Shown here one piece after another: positions 5,816 to 15,544 of a DNA stretch of 41,819 nucleotides. The first letter of the stretch is position 1. Each line of letters starts with the position of its first letter. The notes under the pieces are model-generated. The model was not told the DNA's origin, ran no database searches, and worked only from the letters and a program-made list of their open reading frames with translations. The position numbers were made by a program, and so were the translations under genes. Source of the DNA: an uncultured Bartonella sp. (GTDB lineage Bacteria; Pseudomonadota; Alphaproteobacteria; Rhizobiales; Rhizobiaceae). The stretch lies in NCBI GenBank assembly GCA_946481695.1, contig CAMLON010000013.1:1-41819 (forward strand), given 5' to 3'.

Positions 5816-7207
5816 TCAATTTTGTGCGGTGGATTGTTTGTTTTTTTCGTTCAAGGCATGGCCTGCATCACGTGGCAATGTGCGGAAGATGAAGAAAGCA
5901 AGTGCCGAGATAAAGCCGACCACGAAAAAGCCCGTATGAAAATCGCCAAGTTTCAATATATTGTCGTGAAAGGAGCTTGCAATTTCCAGAACCGCGCCGG
6001 CAATTGCAATGCCGAGTGCCATTGAAGCCTGTTGGGCAACGGCGGCAATCGGCGTTGCCTGACTAATGTCTTCTTTGGCAATATCGGAAAAGGCAAGCGC
6101 ATTGACACCGGAGAAGAAAAGAGAGCGCAAAAAGCCGCCGAACAAAAGCACGATAATCATCAACAAATAGGGTGTGGTGGGGTAAAACAAGCCATTGGAA
6201 GCGGTAAACATTGCCGAGACGAGGGAACCCGCCATCAACACTTTGCGAAAGCCGAAACGGGCATAAACTTCTTTTGCCCCGAACTTCATGCCGAGCGAGC
6301 CGATGGCCGCGGCAAGAACCATAAGGCCGGATTCAATCGGCGAAAGGCCAAAGGCAAGTTGCAGCATCATGGGAAGCAGGAAAGGCACGGCGCCAATGCC
6401 AAGCCGGAAAACGCTGCCGCCGATAATGGCGCGTGCAAAAACCGGATCGGAAAACAGCTTAAGGTCGAGAAGCGGAGTTGTGCGGTTTTTTGCGTGTTTG
6501 ATATAAATGGCGCCGAAAATTACACCCAAAATAGTGACACTGATGCCGACACTTTGCGGCAAGGCGGGAAGGCTTACAATCGAAAGGCCGAAAATGAAGC
6601 CGGAAAGGCTGATTGCCGAAAGGAAAAAGCCTGTCCAATCAAGCGGGCGGATATATCTCTTTTCATTTTTTGGCAGATAGATTGATGAAAGAAGAAGGCC
6701 GATAAAACCGATCGGGATGTTGATGAGAAAAATCCAGTGCCAGGTAAAAAAGGTGGTGATGAAGCCGCCAAGCGGCGGGCCTACAAGCGGGCCGACAAGG
6801 GCGGGAATGGAAAACCATTGAAAGGCAATGACAAGCTGGTTTTTCGGCGTGGATTTAACGAGAAGAAGCCTGCCGACAGGTGTCATCATTGCCCCGCCTA
6901 TGCCTTGCAAAAAGCGCGACAAAACAAAGGAATGGAGCGAAAAGGAAAAAGCGCAGCAAACAGAGCCTGCAAGAAAAACCACGATGGCAACACGGAAGAT
7001 AATGCGTGCGGTGAAACGGTCGGAGATCCACCCGCTTATAGGAATGAAAACCGAAAGTGCCACGAGATAGGAAGTCATGGCGAGTTTGAGCGCGATGGGG
7101 CTTGTGTTCAAATCGGCGGCAATGGCGGGAAGGGACGTGGAAATCACATTGGAATCCACATGTTCCATAAATAAAGCGACAGCCAGAACCATAGGAAGAA
7201 TATGCAT
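5816..7207 (-). CDS. MFS drug:H+ antiporter, 14-TM (DHA2/EmrB-like)
   Basis: The 463-residue integral membrane protein starts MHILPMVLAVALFMEHVDSN, typical of DHA2 pumps in which the acidic residue in TM1 takes part in proton coupling. The loop after TM2 has the MFS motif A form (GWISDRFTARII). Motif C of antiporters appears as GPLVGPPLGGF in TM5. Length and hydrophobicity fit 14 helices. It probably exports small toxic compounds from the cytoplasm; the substrate cannot be read from sequence. It stands alone with a long 5' region shared with the divergent MATE gene. Confidence 0.85.
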   Translation of the reverse strand: MHILPMVLAVALFMEHVDSNVISTSLPAIAADLNTSPIALKLAMTSYLVALSVFIPISGWISDRFTARIIFRVAIVVFLAGSVCCAFSFSLHSFVLSRFLQGIGGAMMTPVGRLLLVKSTPKNQLVIAFQWFSIPALVGPLVGPPLGGFITTFFTWHWIFLINIPIGFIGLLLSSIYLPKNEKRYIRPLDWTGFFLSAISLSGFIFGLSIVSLPALPQSVGISVTILGVIFGAIYIKHAKNRTTPLLDLKLFSDPVFARAIIGGSVFRLGIGAVPFLLPMMLQLAFGLSPIESGLMVLAAAIGSLGMKFGAKEVYARFGFRKVLMAGSLVSAMFTASNGLFYPTTPYLLMIIVLLFGGFLRSLFFSGVNALAFSDIAKEDISQATPIAAVAQQASMALGIAIAGAVLEIASSFHDNILKLGDFHTGFFVVGFISALAFFIFRTLPRDAGHALNEKNKQSTAQN

Positions 7208-7659
7208 TAAATACCCCGAACCCGACTTTTTTAAAACGATGAAAGCTTTTAAACCAGTGTGCCTATATAGCTTGAAAAAATTTTATGACCCGAAAACCTT
7301 ATACATGAAAAAACTGATATGGCCCAAACTGACAGAACTTGAAAGGTGTTTGTGACAGAAAATTGCGACTATATTGATAACATCATTCAGGCCGACATTA
7401 TCTTGATCGGTATCTGACCGGTTTCAATTGTGAAGAACAGTGAGAGCGACAAAAAACGGCTTCACTTTATTGTGGTTTTTCATTTCATTCTTGACCTTTA
7501 GGGAAAAATAAATTCTTCATCTTTAATGTTCATGGATTGCTCTGAAAGGGCTACACATAACATTTACGACACCTATATGTTTTATATCATTATTTAAAAA
7601 ACGAAGTTTTATCCGCTTCGGGTCAATCATTTTCAAAAAAGCGCTGATGGAGCGTCCAC
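7208..7659. other. Divergent promoter region between MFS and MATE genes
   Basis: No gene is seen. The 450 bp separate two divergent efflux genes and should hold both promoters. No operator could be singled out by eye. Confidence 0.4.
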
Positions 7660-9036
7660 TTGCCGCATAAAAAAACAATTGTTCTCACTAATCTGACTGA
7701 AGGCCCGATCACCAGAACGTTGCTTCTCTTTGCGATTCCGACATTGCTTTCCAATGTTTTGCAATCGCTTAACGGTTCGATCAACACAATCTGGGTGGGG
7801 CGGTTTTTGGGCGAAAGTGCACTTGCGGCAACGGCCAATGCCAATATCATCACCTTTCTTTTGTTTGCCCTTGTTTTCGGTTTCGGTATGGCGGCAACCA
7901 TTATGGTTGGCCAATCCATCGGGCGCAAAGATTTGCACCGTGCGCGACAGGCTTTTGGTGCTTCTATCGGCTTTTGTCTGTTTCTTTCGGTGGTTCTTGC
8001 GGTTTTGGGGTGGTATTTTTCGCCCGAAATTCTGCGCTTTCTTGAAACACCGGACGATGCTTTTACGCTGGCGGAAGATTATTTGCGGGTTATCTTCCTT
8101 GCTGCACCCGCCGATCTTTTAATGGTCATGATGATGATGGGGCTTCGCGGTGCGGGCGATTCCATGACGCCGCTCATTTTCATGTGCGTCAATGTTGTGC
8201 TCGATATTATTTTCAACCCCGTGCTCATTCTGGGCTTGTGGATTTTTCCGGAAATGGGCATTGCAGGGGCTGCCGCCTCGACATCTGTTTCGGGCTATCT
8301 CGCGCTTTTTGCCATGATTGTCTATATCTATGTGAAGAAATTGCCTTTGCGGCTTAAAGGGCGGGAACTCACTTATATCTGGCCGGATTTCAGCCTGATG
8401 CGCTTCATCGTGCTGAAAGGCTTTCCGATGAGTCTGCAAATGGTCATCATCGCCACATCCGGCCTTGTCATGATCGGTCTTGTCAATCAGGAAGGGGTGA
8501 CCACCATTGCCGCCTATAACATCATGCAGCAATTATGGACCTATCTGCAAATGCCTTCCATGGCAGTGGGGGCGGCAGTCAGCGCAATGGTTGCGCAAAA
8601 TATCGGCGCCGGTCACTGGAACAGGATTTCAAAAACCACATTGATCGGCTGCGCTGCAACATTTGTCATGACAGCCATTCTGCTTGGCCTATTGCTCATC
8701 TTTGACCGGCCGGTCATTATCCTGTTTTTGGGAAATGACAGCGCAGCCGTGCCAATGGCACAGCATATTCAAGCAATTGCAAGCTGGAGCTTTCTGTTTT
8801 TCGGCATTGCAATGGTGCTCTTTTCAACAGTTCGTGCCAATGGCGCAGTTCTTGTGCCGCTCATTTGCCTGTTCATTGCTGTCTATCCGGTGCGGCTCGG
8901 CTTCTATTACATGTTTTATGGTTCCATGAAGGCTGATGCCATCTGGTGGAGCTTCACCGTTGGTGCTTTTGCCTCACTCATTCTGGCGCTTTCCTATTAT
9001 CTTTCGGGCACTTGGAAAAAGCAAAAAGTGCTCTAG
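7660..9036 (+). CDS. MATE family multidrug efflux protein
   Basis: The 458-residue protein has about 12 membrane helices. Its N-terminal LTEGPITRTLLLFAIPTLLS and GRFLGESALAA, and the start of the second half (LKGFPMSLQMVIIATSGLVM), are hallmark MATE (NorM/DinF-type) segments. It would use an ion gradient to extrude cationic or organic compounds across the inner membrane. The start is a TTG, chosen because GGAG lies 8 bp upstream and no ATG fits. It is followed by 246 bp without a clear gene or terminator. Confidence 0.9.
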   Translation: MPHKKTIVLTNLTEGPITRTLLLFAIPTLLSNVLQSLNGSINTIWVGRFLGESALAATANANIITFLLFALVFGFGMAATIMVGQSIGRKDLHRARQAFGASIGFCLFLSVVLAVLGWYFSPEILRFLETPDDAFTLAEDYLRVIFLAAPADLLMVMMMMGLRGAGDSMTPLIFMCVNVVLDIIFNPVLILGLWIFPEMGIAGAAASTSVSGYLALFAMIVYIYVKKLPLRLKGRELTYIWPDFSLMRFIVLKGFPMSLQMVIIATSGLVMIGLVNQEGVTTIAAYNIMQQLWTYLQMPSMAVGAAVSAMVAQNIGAGHWNRISKTTLIGCAATFVMTAILLGLLLIFDRPVIILFLGNDSAAVPMAQHIQAIASWSFLFFGIAMVLFSTVRANGAVLVPLICLFIAVYPVRLGFYYMFYGSMKADAIWWSFTVGAFASLILALSYYLSGTWKKQKVL

Positions 9037-9282
9037 TCCTCTAAAGCAGCAACAGCTTGATCGCGCTTGGCTCTCACGGGAAATCCTTTAAGGAAATCCG
9101 ATAGCAAAGCTCGGTTCAAAAAACCGTTGCGGTAAGGGGTGAGAAAAGCCCTTTTGTTGGGGGAGATAAAGCCGCGTGAGGTGGAGAGACAGAGAATAAG
9201 CGGTCTCAGGCAAAATCTGCCAAAGCCGTTAGACGTTGAAACGGCTTAACAAAACGGGACGAAAGCGGAAAACGTGCACCGT

Positions 9283-10494
9283 TCAGGAATTTTCAAGAAT
9301 GGTTTTTGGCTTTGGTGTTTTGGGTTTGAGATATTTTTGCCCGAATACCGTTAAAATTAGCGCAAGAAAGCCGCCGATAATGGAAACATAAAAGCCGGTT
9401 TCGGGGGTGAAAGCGTCAATCAGTTTTCCGGAAATGGCAGCTCCTGCGGCAACACCCATTGCCATTCCGGTAATTCCCCACGACATGCCTTCGGTGAGTT
9501 TTTCGGGCGGTACAATTGTGTCGATTAACGACATGGCAATGATGATTGTGGGCGAACAGGCAGCACCGGCAATCAAAAGCACGATGCTCAAATTCCATAA
9601 ATTGGAAACAAGCAAGAGTGGCAATGTTGTAACTGCGGCAACGATGGTGGCAACAAGAAGCTGTTTTGACAATGTCATGCGGGTCGGCAATGCACCATAG
9701 ACAATACCGGCAATGAAAGAGCCGGCCGCATAAAGCACAAGCGGTAGAGCGGTGTAATTTGTCTGTTGTAACGATTTGCCTATTGCCACGGCAGAAATTT
9801 CCGCAGTGCCGAAAATGGTACCGACGCAAAACATGATAACCGTTAGTAGCGCGATAGAAAATAGCCGGATAACCGAAGTGGAACCCTTTTGCCGCTTGCC
9901 ATGGGCAACCGGTTCGGTCGATTTTTGCAAGGTAAAGATCAGGCCTGCAACGAGCATGATAAGACCGGCAGCAAGCGGCCCCGCAGCCGGAAACAGATGG
10001 TTTGTAGCCTCGATCGCAATAATGGGGCCGACCATGAAGATCAATTCGTCAACAATGGATTCATAGGCAAAGGCCGAACGCAAAAGTGGCGAACCATGAT
10101 AGAGTTGCGACCAGCGTGTGCGCACGAAAGAGCCGAAACTCGGCATAAAACCGATGAAAATTGCCGCAATAATCAGGATGAAAAGCGGGGCTTTATAATG
10201 TGCGGCAATCAACAAGCCGCAAAGCGACAGAAAAGAAACCAGAATTGCCGGACGCGCTACACGGGCTTGCCCGTATTCATCGGCAAGTTTTGATATTTGC
10301 GGCGTAATAATGGCATTAGCAAGGACATAACTTGCCGAAACGAGACCAGCGGTAGCATAGTCCAAGCCTTCAATGGCAAACATTGTCATAATGCCGATTG
10401 AAATCATCGATATCGGAATACGTGCCAATACCCCCGTTACCGAAAAGGCAACAGTGCCGGGTTTTCTGAATAATTCGCGATATATATTGGCCAT
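9283..10494 (-). CDS. MFS transporter, 12-TM, unknown substrate
   Basis: The protein of about 403 residues has 12 predicted helices. The first helices (GTVAFSVTGVLARIPISMIS) and the motif after TM2-3 (SKLADEYGQARVARPAIL) fit the group of MFS carriers often annotated as sugar- or drug-exporter-like. The start at 10494 (MANIYRELFRKPG) is preferred because GAGG lies upstream and the family begins there; a GTG at 10548 would add 18 residues. The C-terminus is rich in Lys-Pro-Thr (LKPKTPKPKT). The substrate is unknown. Confidence 0.8.
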   Translation of the reverse strand: MANIYRELFRKPGTVAFSVTGVLARIPISMISIGIMTMFAIEGLDYATAGLVSASYVLANAIITPQISKLADEYGQARVARPAILVSFLSLCGLLIAAHYKAPLFILIIAAIFIGFMPSFGSFVRTRWSQLYHGSPLLRSAFAYESIVDELIFMVGPIIAIEATNHLFPAAGPLAAGLIMLVAGLIFTLQKSTEPVAHGKRQKGSTSVIRLFSIALLTVIMFCVGTIFGTAEISAVAIGKSLQQTNYTALPLVLYAAGSFIAGIVYGALPTRMTLSKQLLVATIVAAVTTLPLLLVSNLWNLSIVLLIAGAACSPTIIIAMSLIDTIVPPEKLTEGMSWGITGMAMGVAAGAAISGKLIDAFTPETGFYVSIIGGFLALILTVFGQKYLKPKTPKPKTILENS

Positions 10495-11146
10495 GACAAA
10501 TGTCCTCAAGCGCCCTTCAAAGGCGTTTCCATCATCTATTGACATCACCTGCTTATGTCAATTTTTGCAGCCTTTAAATGAATGCCGTTTATTGTGGGAT
10601 GAATAGCTGCTTGAAAAACTATTTATCCATTCTGCCTGATTGGCAGGGGAAAAGCAAAATTATCTCAAAAAAACACGAATGCAACGCAAGCAGCTATTGT
10701 TCAAATGAAACGCGTTATCAAGTTCGGTTAAATTAAACTGATTGTTTTTTTCAGGAATGCGGTTGATGGATTAAAATCCTGACCATTTTGCCAAGACTAT
10801 CGGCGGGAAGAAAAAAGAAGCGCGCGAGTCCCATTCGATTTATTGGAAAAATGTAAACACAATGCGCTTACTCGCTTGTGCTGCATAGAGAAAAGCGAGG
10901 CGTTGAATTCATCCGCAAAGATTTGCCGCTATGGGCTTTGAAAGCTACGCGGAAAAAATTCTTTTCCTGAACAGGCAAAAATATTCCTGTTAAAACTGTT
11001 GCGGTCTTATGAGCAGTAGTTTTTCTATGCAATCAACGTCGGAAAATGTTCCGGCGTTGTCTTTTGTCTTCTTTAAGATGGAAATTGCGAAAACATATTT
11101 TGCCAATGCGGTGAACTGGCCAAACGCATTGGCTTTTCAAAAAGCT
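10495..11146. other. Long intergenic region, possible small-RNA locus
   Basis: About 650 bp lie between the MFS start and the dipeptidase stop. No ORF with protein-like composition is seen. A strong hairpin with U-rich tail at 11034-11074 on the plus strand suggests that something is transcribed rightwards here. Confidence 0.35.
11034..11074 (+). terminator. Strong plus-strand intrinsic terminator without an assigned gene
   Basis: An 11-bp stem (CAACGTCGGAA with TTCCGGCGTTG, one T-G pair) with a 4-base loop is followed by TCTTTTGTCTTCTTT. No plus-strand gene ends nearby, so it may belong to a small RNA from 10.6-11.0 kb. Confidence 0.45.
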
Positions 11147-12181
11147 TTATTCGCCCCAAGTGCGTTCCAGAACCGAGATCCAGTTTTTCGAGGTAATTTT
11201 CTCGATCTCGTCATGGTTGAAACCGGATTTTTCCATTTCGGCGACAAGCTTCGGCAATTGTGAACAATCATGCAAGTCATTCGGAATTGTTGTGCCATCG
11301 AAATCCGAACCGAGGCCGACATGTTCCACACCGACAATATCGACGATATAGCGCATGTGGTTGATAATGGTTTTAAGCGGTGTGTCGCGGTTGCGTTCGC
11401 CATCTTCGCGCAGGAATTTGACACCGAAATTAATGCCGACCAACCCCTTGCTTTTTCCGATAGCGCGCAATTGCTCGTCTGTGAGGTTACGGCTTTGATG
11501 GCTCAAGTGATAGGCGTTGGAATGGGAAGCAACAAGCGGCGCGTCGCTCAATTTTGCAATGTCCCAGAAGCCTTTTTCATTCATATGCGAAAGATCAACC
11601 ATAATGCCGAGCTTGTTACACTCGCGAACAAGTTTTTTGCCGGTATCTGTCAAGCCCGGTCCGATGTCGCCGGTCGAGCCATATTTGAACGGCACTCCGA
11701 AACCGAATATATTGGGTCTGCTCCAGACGGGGCCGAGGCTGCGCAATCCATCCTGATAAAGGCGGGCAAGCTCTTCCAGATTTTCGCCAATGGCTTCCGC
11801 ACCTTCAATATGAAAAACCGCAGCAAATTGGTGCGCCTTGATTGCTTCTTTAATATCACGCGCGGTTTTGCAAATTTTGAAACGTTCGGGTTTCAGCTTT
11901 TCAATATCATGGAGAAGCTTTGCCATTTCCATGGTGGGCTTTGTAGCGTCTTTTAACAATAATTCGGGATAGACACCGTTTTTATCGGGCTGAAGATCAA
12001 TCGATGGCGGATAAACCGCACAAAGCCCGCCAATAAGGCCGCCTTTTTCAGCCTTTGGCAGGTCAAGTTCTGCACTTTCAAAACCATTGATGAAAGCCGA
12101 AGGGTCAAGGTTTTTCTCGTCGCGGATTTTGGAGAGAATGTCATTGTGCCCGTCAAAACATTGGATGAGTGTTTCAGCCAT
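11147..12181 (-). CDS. Membrane dipeptidase (renal dipeptidase family, M19)
   Basis: The 344-residue zinc hydrolase of peptidase family M19 cleaves dipeptides, often of mixed chirality. Visible metal and active-site motifs are DGHND near the N-terminus, FHIEGAE, DLSHMNEKGFWD, ASHSN and GLGSDFDG. The start at 12181 (MAETLIQCFDGHND) has AAGG 9 bp upstream; a GTG at 12232 would add 17 residues with no signal peptide. No signal sequence is present, so it is probably cytoplasmic. It stands alone on the minus strand. Family assignment is firm, substrate is not. Confidence 0.92.
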   Translation of the reverse strand: MAETLIQCFDGHNDILSKIRDEKNLDPSAFINGFESAELDLPKAEKGGLIGGLCAVYPPSIDLQPDKNGVYPELLLKDATKPTMEMAKLLHDIEKLKPERFKICKTARDIKEAIKAHQFAAVFHIEGAEAIGENLEELARLYQDGLRSLGPVWSRPNIFGFGVPFKYGSTGDIGPGLTDTGKKLVRECNKLGIMVDLSHMNEKGFWDIAKLSDAPLVASHSNAYHLSHQSRNLTDEQLRAIGKSKGLVGINFGVKFLREDGERNRDTPLKTIINHMRYIVDIVGVEHVGLGSDFDGTTIPNDLHDCSQLPKLVAEMEKSGFNHDEIEKITSKNWISVLERTWGE

Positions 12182-12497
12182 AAAATTTGCCTTATCAGAA
12201 TGTGTTTTCAAATCATTATTCTTATACGCCACTATAGAGATTTAAAACAGCAACTGACAAAAGTTTGATTGTGAAAAGCGTGGTGCACGCGTCGCGCCGG
12301 TAGCGGCGGCCGGTTCGAGACGCGGTCTTCCCGTCATTGCCTGTTTAAGCGTGAGGCAATGAAAGCTTGGGTTTGCATCAAGATTTTTATTTGTGCCAAG
12401 CCTTATATTTTTGAAAATTTCCTTGTGAAGCTCTTGATCTCGTTATCAAAGTACCAGCCAATCAAAACAGGCTTCACATAGGCGTGCTTTTCGCGTT
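12182..12497. other. Intergenic region before the toxin-antitoxin pair
   Basis: No gene is visible. A GC-rich patch near 12286-12331 with the inverted repeat CGCGTC/GACGCG may fold into a hairpin. The dipeptidase promoter should lie at its left end. Confidence 0.3.
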
Positions 12498-12809
12498 TCA
12501 GATAATATCATCCTTAAAACGGTCGATCTGGTGCATACGCTCATGCAATATTGTGACAATACCTGTATCGCCGTCTTTCAGCTTTTTCCAATAGATATAA
12601 TGATGTTTATAACGGTAGAAATAGCCGTGAACGGAAAACTCGGCAGGTATCGGTCGGGACATTACCTGACCGTCGGCAATAGCCTGAAAACAGTTGAATA
12701 AACCATTCAAATAGTCTTCCGCCCGTGCCGCGCCCGATTTGTTTGACGTGTACCGATAGATCTCGTCAAGACGGAAAATTGCTGCCTGTTGCAGCCGAAA
12801 ACCGCTCAT
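12498..12809 (-). CDS. parE: ParE/RelE-family toxin
   Basis: The 103-residue protein has the ParE fold signature: an N-terminal helix with DEIYRYTS, then EDYLNGLFNCFQAIADG, a basic strand (FYRYKHHYIYWKK) and the closing VTILHERM. ParE toxins poison DNA gyrase, and RelE relatives cut mRNA; sequence alone does not decide which. The start overlaps the antitoxin stop by 4 bp, so the pair is translationally coupled. It should be neutralised by the ParD protein encoded just upstream. Confidence 0.88.
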   Translation of the reverse strand: MSGFRLQQAAIFRLDEIYRYTSNKSGAARAEDYLNGLFNCFQAIADGQVMSRPIPAEFSVHGYFYRYKHHYIYWKKLKDGDTGIVTILHERMHQIDRFKDDII

Positions 12810-13066
12810 GATCCGTTCTTGTTTCTGGAAATAATGTCTGCCGCCGAAGCAGTAACGTAACTCTCGTCAGGTTCGGAAAACGCAAGCTGCAACTCGGCTT
12901 TCAGCCGGTTAAACGCCTGTTCGTCGTGGCGTTCCTTGTCTTTTCTTATGAGATCACGCACATATTCGCTCACATTTTCATAAGGCCCGTTAACGCCTAT
13001 TTGGCGGGCAACATAATCACCCAGTGTTTCGCCGATGCGTACTGTCATTGTTGTTGTGCGAGCCAT
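12806..13066 (-). CDS. parD: ParD-family antitoxin
   Basis: The 86-residue protein begins with a ribbon-helix-helix DNA-binding domain (MTVRIGETLGDYVARQIG, then YENVSEYVRDLIRKDKER). The C-terminal part is the likely toxin-binding tail. It is the first gene of the operon and such antitoxins usually repress their own promoter. AAAGGAG lies upstream of the ATG. The pair probably serves as a stabilising or stress module at this accessory site. Confidence 0.88.
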   Translation of the reverse strand: MARTTTMTVRIGETLGDYVARQIGVNGPYENVSEYVRDLIRKDKERHDEQAFNRLKAELQLAFSEPDESYVTASAADIISRNKNGS

Positions 13067-13302
13067 GTGATCTCCTTTATTGTATTACAAATAACCAATA
13101 TCGATGACAAGTCAAGGAGAGCTTGCAACTGTCATAACAACCGTTTATCCAGATTTTCTGGCGGAAAACCGCCAGCAGAATGCCGCCAAAAGCTTGACGA
13201 ACAAATGTGACAAAATCCTCACGATGACGAGGAGCATTTTAAAGCATGGATGGCTTGAACGGCTGTTTGCTATTCAAAACTCCCGCTTTTAAAACATGAG
13301 CA

Positions 13303-13556
13303 AAGTTTTGCCTTGTTAAAGTTTTGCCTTGTTAAAGTTTTGCCTTGTTAAAGTTTTGTCTTGTTAAAGTTTTGCCTCGCCAAAGTTTTGCCCCGCCAAA
13401 ATTTTGCCCCGCCGAAGTTTTGCATTAGCAAAAGTTGCACGAAAGTTTTGCCTCGCTAAAGTTTGCCTCAGCAAAGTTGCACGAGAGTTTTACCCCGCCA
13501 AAGTTTGCCTTCGTAAAGTTGCACCAGCGTTTTGCCTTACCAGAGTTTTGCGTGCC
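13303..13556. repeat. Minisatellite: eight 16-bp units then three 42-bp units
   Basis: From 13303 to 13430 there are eight head-to-tail 16-bp units of the form AAGTTTTGCCTTGTTA; the first three are identical and the later ones diverge. From 13431 three 42-bp higher-order units follow, each starting AAAGTTGCAC and combining the same core in a new arrangement. The last one runs into the 3' end of the ureidoglycine aminohydrolase gene. No ORF or hairpin explains it. Confidence 0.85.
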
Positions 13557-14358
13557 GGTTTATATCTTTATAGAGGAGATAACGGAATGGTTCCGGCCCG
13601 CCTGCATAGCAGGCTTGCGGGCAAAATGCGCGCAACCACATAAAATCGCCTTTTTCGACTTCCACCCAATCATCATTCAGCCGATAAACACCTTTGCCTT
13701 GCAAGACATAAAGCCCGTGTTCCATAACGTGGGTTTCCATGAAAGGAATATGGGCACCCGGCATAAAGGTGACAATGGCAACATTCATGTCATGGCGCAT
13801 GTCGTTCATATCCATGAAACGGCTTGTCAACCATACACCCTCATGGCCTTTCATTTCGGCAGGCGTTATTTGCTGGTCGGAAGAAAAGATTGCATCAGGT
13901 TTATCAAGCCCTTCCACTTTTTCATAAGCCTTGCGGATCCAGTGAAAGCGCGCGGTGGTTTGTGCTTCATTCCATAATTGATAATCGTGACCGGCAGGAA
14001 GATAGGCAAAACCACCTTTGTGAAGAACATGTTTTTTGCCTTGAAGGACAATGGTGAGTGCACCATCTGTCACAAAGAAAACGGCTTCCGCACGCTTGTC
14101 ATTTTCCGGATGTGTTGCCCCGCCTGAAGGCTCGATCTCGCCGATATATTGGGAAAATGTTTCGGAAAAACCGGTCATCGGGCGCGCCAAAACCCAAAAG
14201 CGGGATTTTGTAAAAAACGGCAATTGGCTGGTGACAATATCCGTCATGACAGAAGCGGGCATCACCATATAGGCGTCTTTGAAGGTGGCTTTGCTGCTTA
14301 AAAGTTCGGAACGTGGTTGTAATCCGCCAAGCGGAAAATAATAGTCTTTCTCATTCAT
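13537..14358 (-). CDS. allE: (S)-ureidoglycine aminohydrolase
   Basis: The 273-residue bicupin enzyme removes ammonia from (S)-ureidoglycine to give (S)-ureidoglycolate, in the allantoin pathway. The second cupin carries the metal ligands in HIPFMETHVMEHGLYVLQGK (the His, Glu, His pattern). The N-terminal half has FWVLARPMTGF and YLPAGHDYQLWN. The next step, ureidoglycolate lyase, is encoded at 22.2 kb in this window. It is last in a leftward group behind the LysR gene. Its last codons fall within a minisatellite, so the C-terminus may vary between strains. Confidence 0.88.
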   Translation of the reverse strand: MNEKDYYFPLGGLQPRSELLSSKATFKDAYMVMPASVMTDIVTSQLPFFTKSRFWVLARPMTGFSETFSQYIGEIEPSGGATHPENDKRAEAVFFVTDGALTIVLQGKKHVLHKGGFAYLPAGHDYQLWNEAQTTARFHWIRKAYEKVEGLDKPDAIFSSDQQITPAEMKGHEGVWLTSRFMDMNDMRHDMNVAIVTFMPGAHIPFMETHVMEHGLYVLQGKGVYRLNDDWVEVEKGDFMWLRAFCPQACYAGGPEPFRYLLYKDINRHAKLW

Positions 14359-14548
14359 CGAATTGTTGTCTCCTCTTTTGTGAAAGCTTTTTCAAAAACT
14401 TTCTTTCGTCAAAAAGCTTTTAAAACCGCTTGGAAAATTTGCTCGAATTTATCGTTGCTTTGCGCGTCTCGTCGGTCAAGTTTTCTAAAAAATTTATCGG
14501 ATAAGCTTTGACCTTCTTTTAAGCGATGGCAAAGAGAGTCCATAATAT

Positions 14549-15493
14549 TCAATCTGCCTCTTTTTCTTCTCCGGAAAAACTTTGATTGCGTGGGCCAAGA
14601 CTTTCTTTCATTTTTCCGGTCAATACATGTTGAAACTGTTGTTCAACAGGTTTTAACGCGCGGTTTGTCTGGTGGAACAATGTCAAAATGCGGTAGGCCG
14701 GATGGGTAATCACGGGAATGAAGAGAAATTCATTATCAAACCTTTCCGGCAATTCTGTGCGGCTTAAAATGGAAACATAGTTTCCCGTTGCAACGAGTTG
14801 AACAATCAATGGAATGGAAGATGTTTCGACAATCGGAACGGCGGTAACAAGCGGAGGCCCAAGCGTTTCGATGAGCGATTTCAATTTTGTGCCTTTTCCG
14901 GGAAGAACCAAAGCTTCGCCAATCATTTCGGCAAGATTGATTTTTGTTTTTCCTTGCAAACGTTTTTCGAGATTATGACCTTTGCGAAGAAAAAGCCCAA
15001 GCGGGCATTTCACCTCTTTATCAATCGCAAATCGGGGTTGCTTTTCAATGTCATAGGCCAAAGCAAGATCGGCTTTGCCTGCAAGAAGCACATTTTGCAC
15101 ATTGTCGTTTTCAGTCGTCAACACGTTGATTTTTGTGGATTTGTGGTTTTGCTGGAAGTCGACAATTGCCGAAAAAAGAAGGGTGCTAGCGAGATTTTCT
15201 TCGCAAACAATTGTCAAATTCTGGCGGATAACGCCGTTTAAAGCCTTAATCTCGCTCAACATCCGCTCTTCATTGCGCATTGTTTCACGGATATGGGCAA
15301 GCACCAGTTCACCGGTGGCTGTGAGTTCCAGCCCCTTATGGCTGCGGGAAAAAACCGGTGTGCCGATTTCTTCTTCAAAGAGCTTTATTTGCCGCTGGAT
15401 GGCAGAAGCGGCAACATGAAGTTTTTGTGCGGCACTCCGTATCGAGCCGGAACGCGCCACCTCGTCAAGATATTTCATCAAACGGTGTTGCAA
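14549..15493 (-). CDS. LysR-type transcriptional regulator of the purine/allantoin cluster
   Basis: The 314-residue protein has an N-terminal winged HTH (residues 3-60: YLDEVARSGSIRSAAQKLHV, then AASAIQRQIKLFEEEIGTPV) and a LysR substrate-binding domain to the end. The start is a TTG preceded by AAGGGGGG 10 bp upstream; the first in-frame ATG is five codons later and poorly placed. It lies between the ABC importer genes and allE on the same strand, so it probably senses a pathway compound and controls import and breakdown. The inducer is unknown. Confidence 0.88.
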   Translation of the reverse strand: MQHRLMKYLDEVARSGSIRSAAQKLHVAASAIQRQIKLFEEEIGTPVFSRSHKGLELTATGELVLAHIRETMRNEERMLSEIKALNGVIRQNLTIVCEENLASTLLFSAIVDFQQNHKSTKINVLTTENDNVQNVLLAGKADLALAYDIEKQPRFAIDKEVKCPLGLFLRKGHNLEKRLQGKTKINLAEMIGEALVLPGKGTKLKSLIETLGPPLVTAVPIVETSSIPLIVQLVATGNYVSILSRTELPERFDNEFLFIPVITHPAYRILTLFHQTNRALKPVEQQFQHVLTGKMKESLGPRNQSFSGEEKEAD

Positions 15494-15544
15494 AATGTTT
15501 AATCCCCCCTTGTCCGTTTTTTATGTTTTGGAGCTTTTCTATTT

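Noticed and set aside
6032..6685. Long plus-strand ORF opposite the MFS transporter gene
   Set aside because: It is the antisense shadow of a clear membrane-protein gene. Its composition (Lys, Asn, Gly, Ala rich) is what the complement of hydrophobic codons gives.
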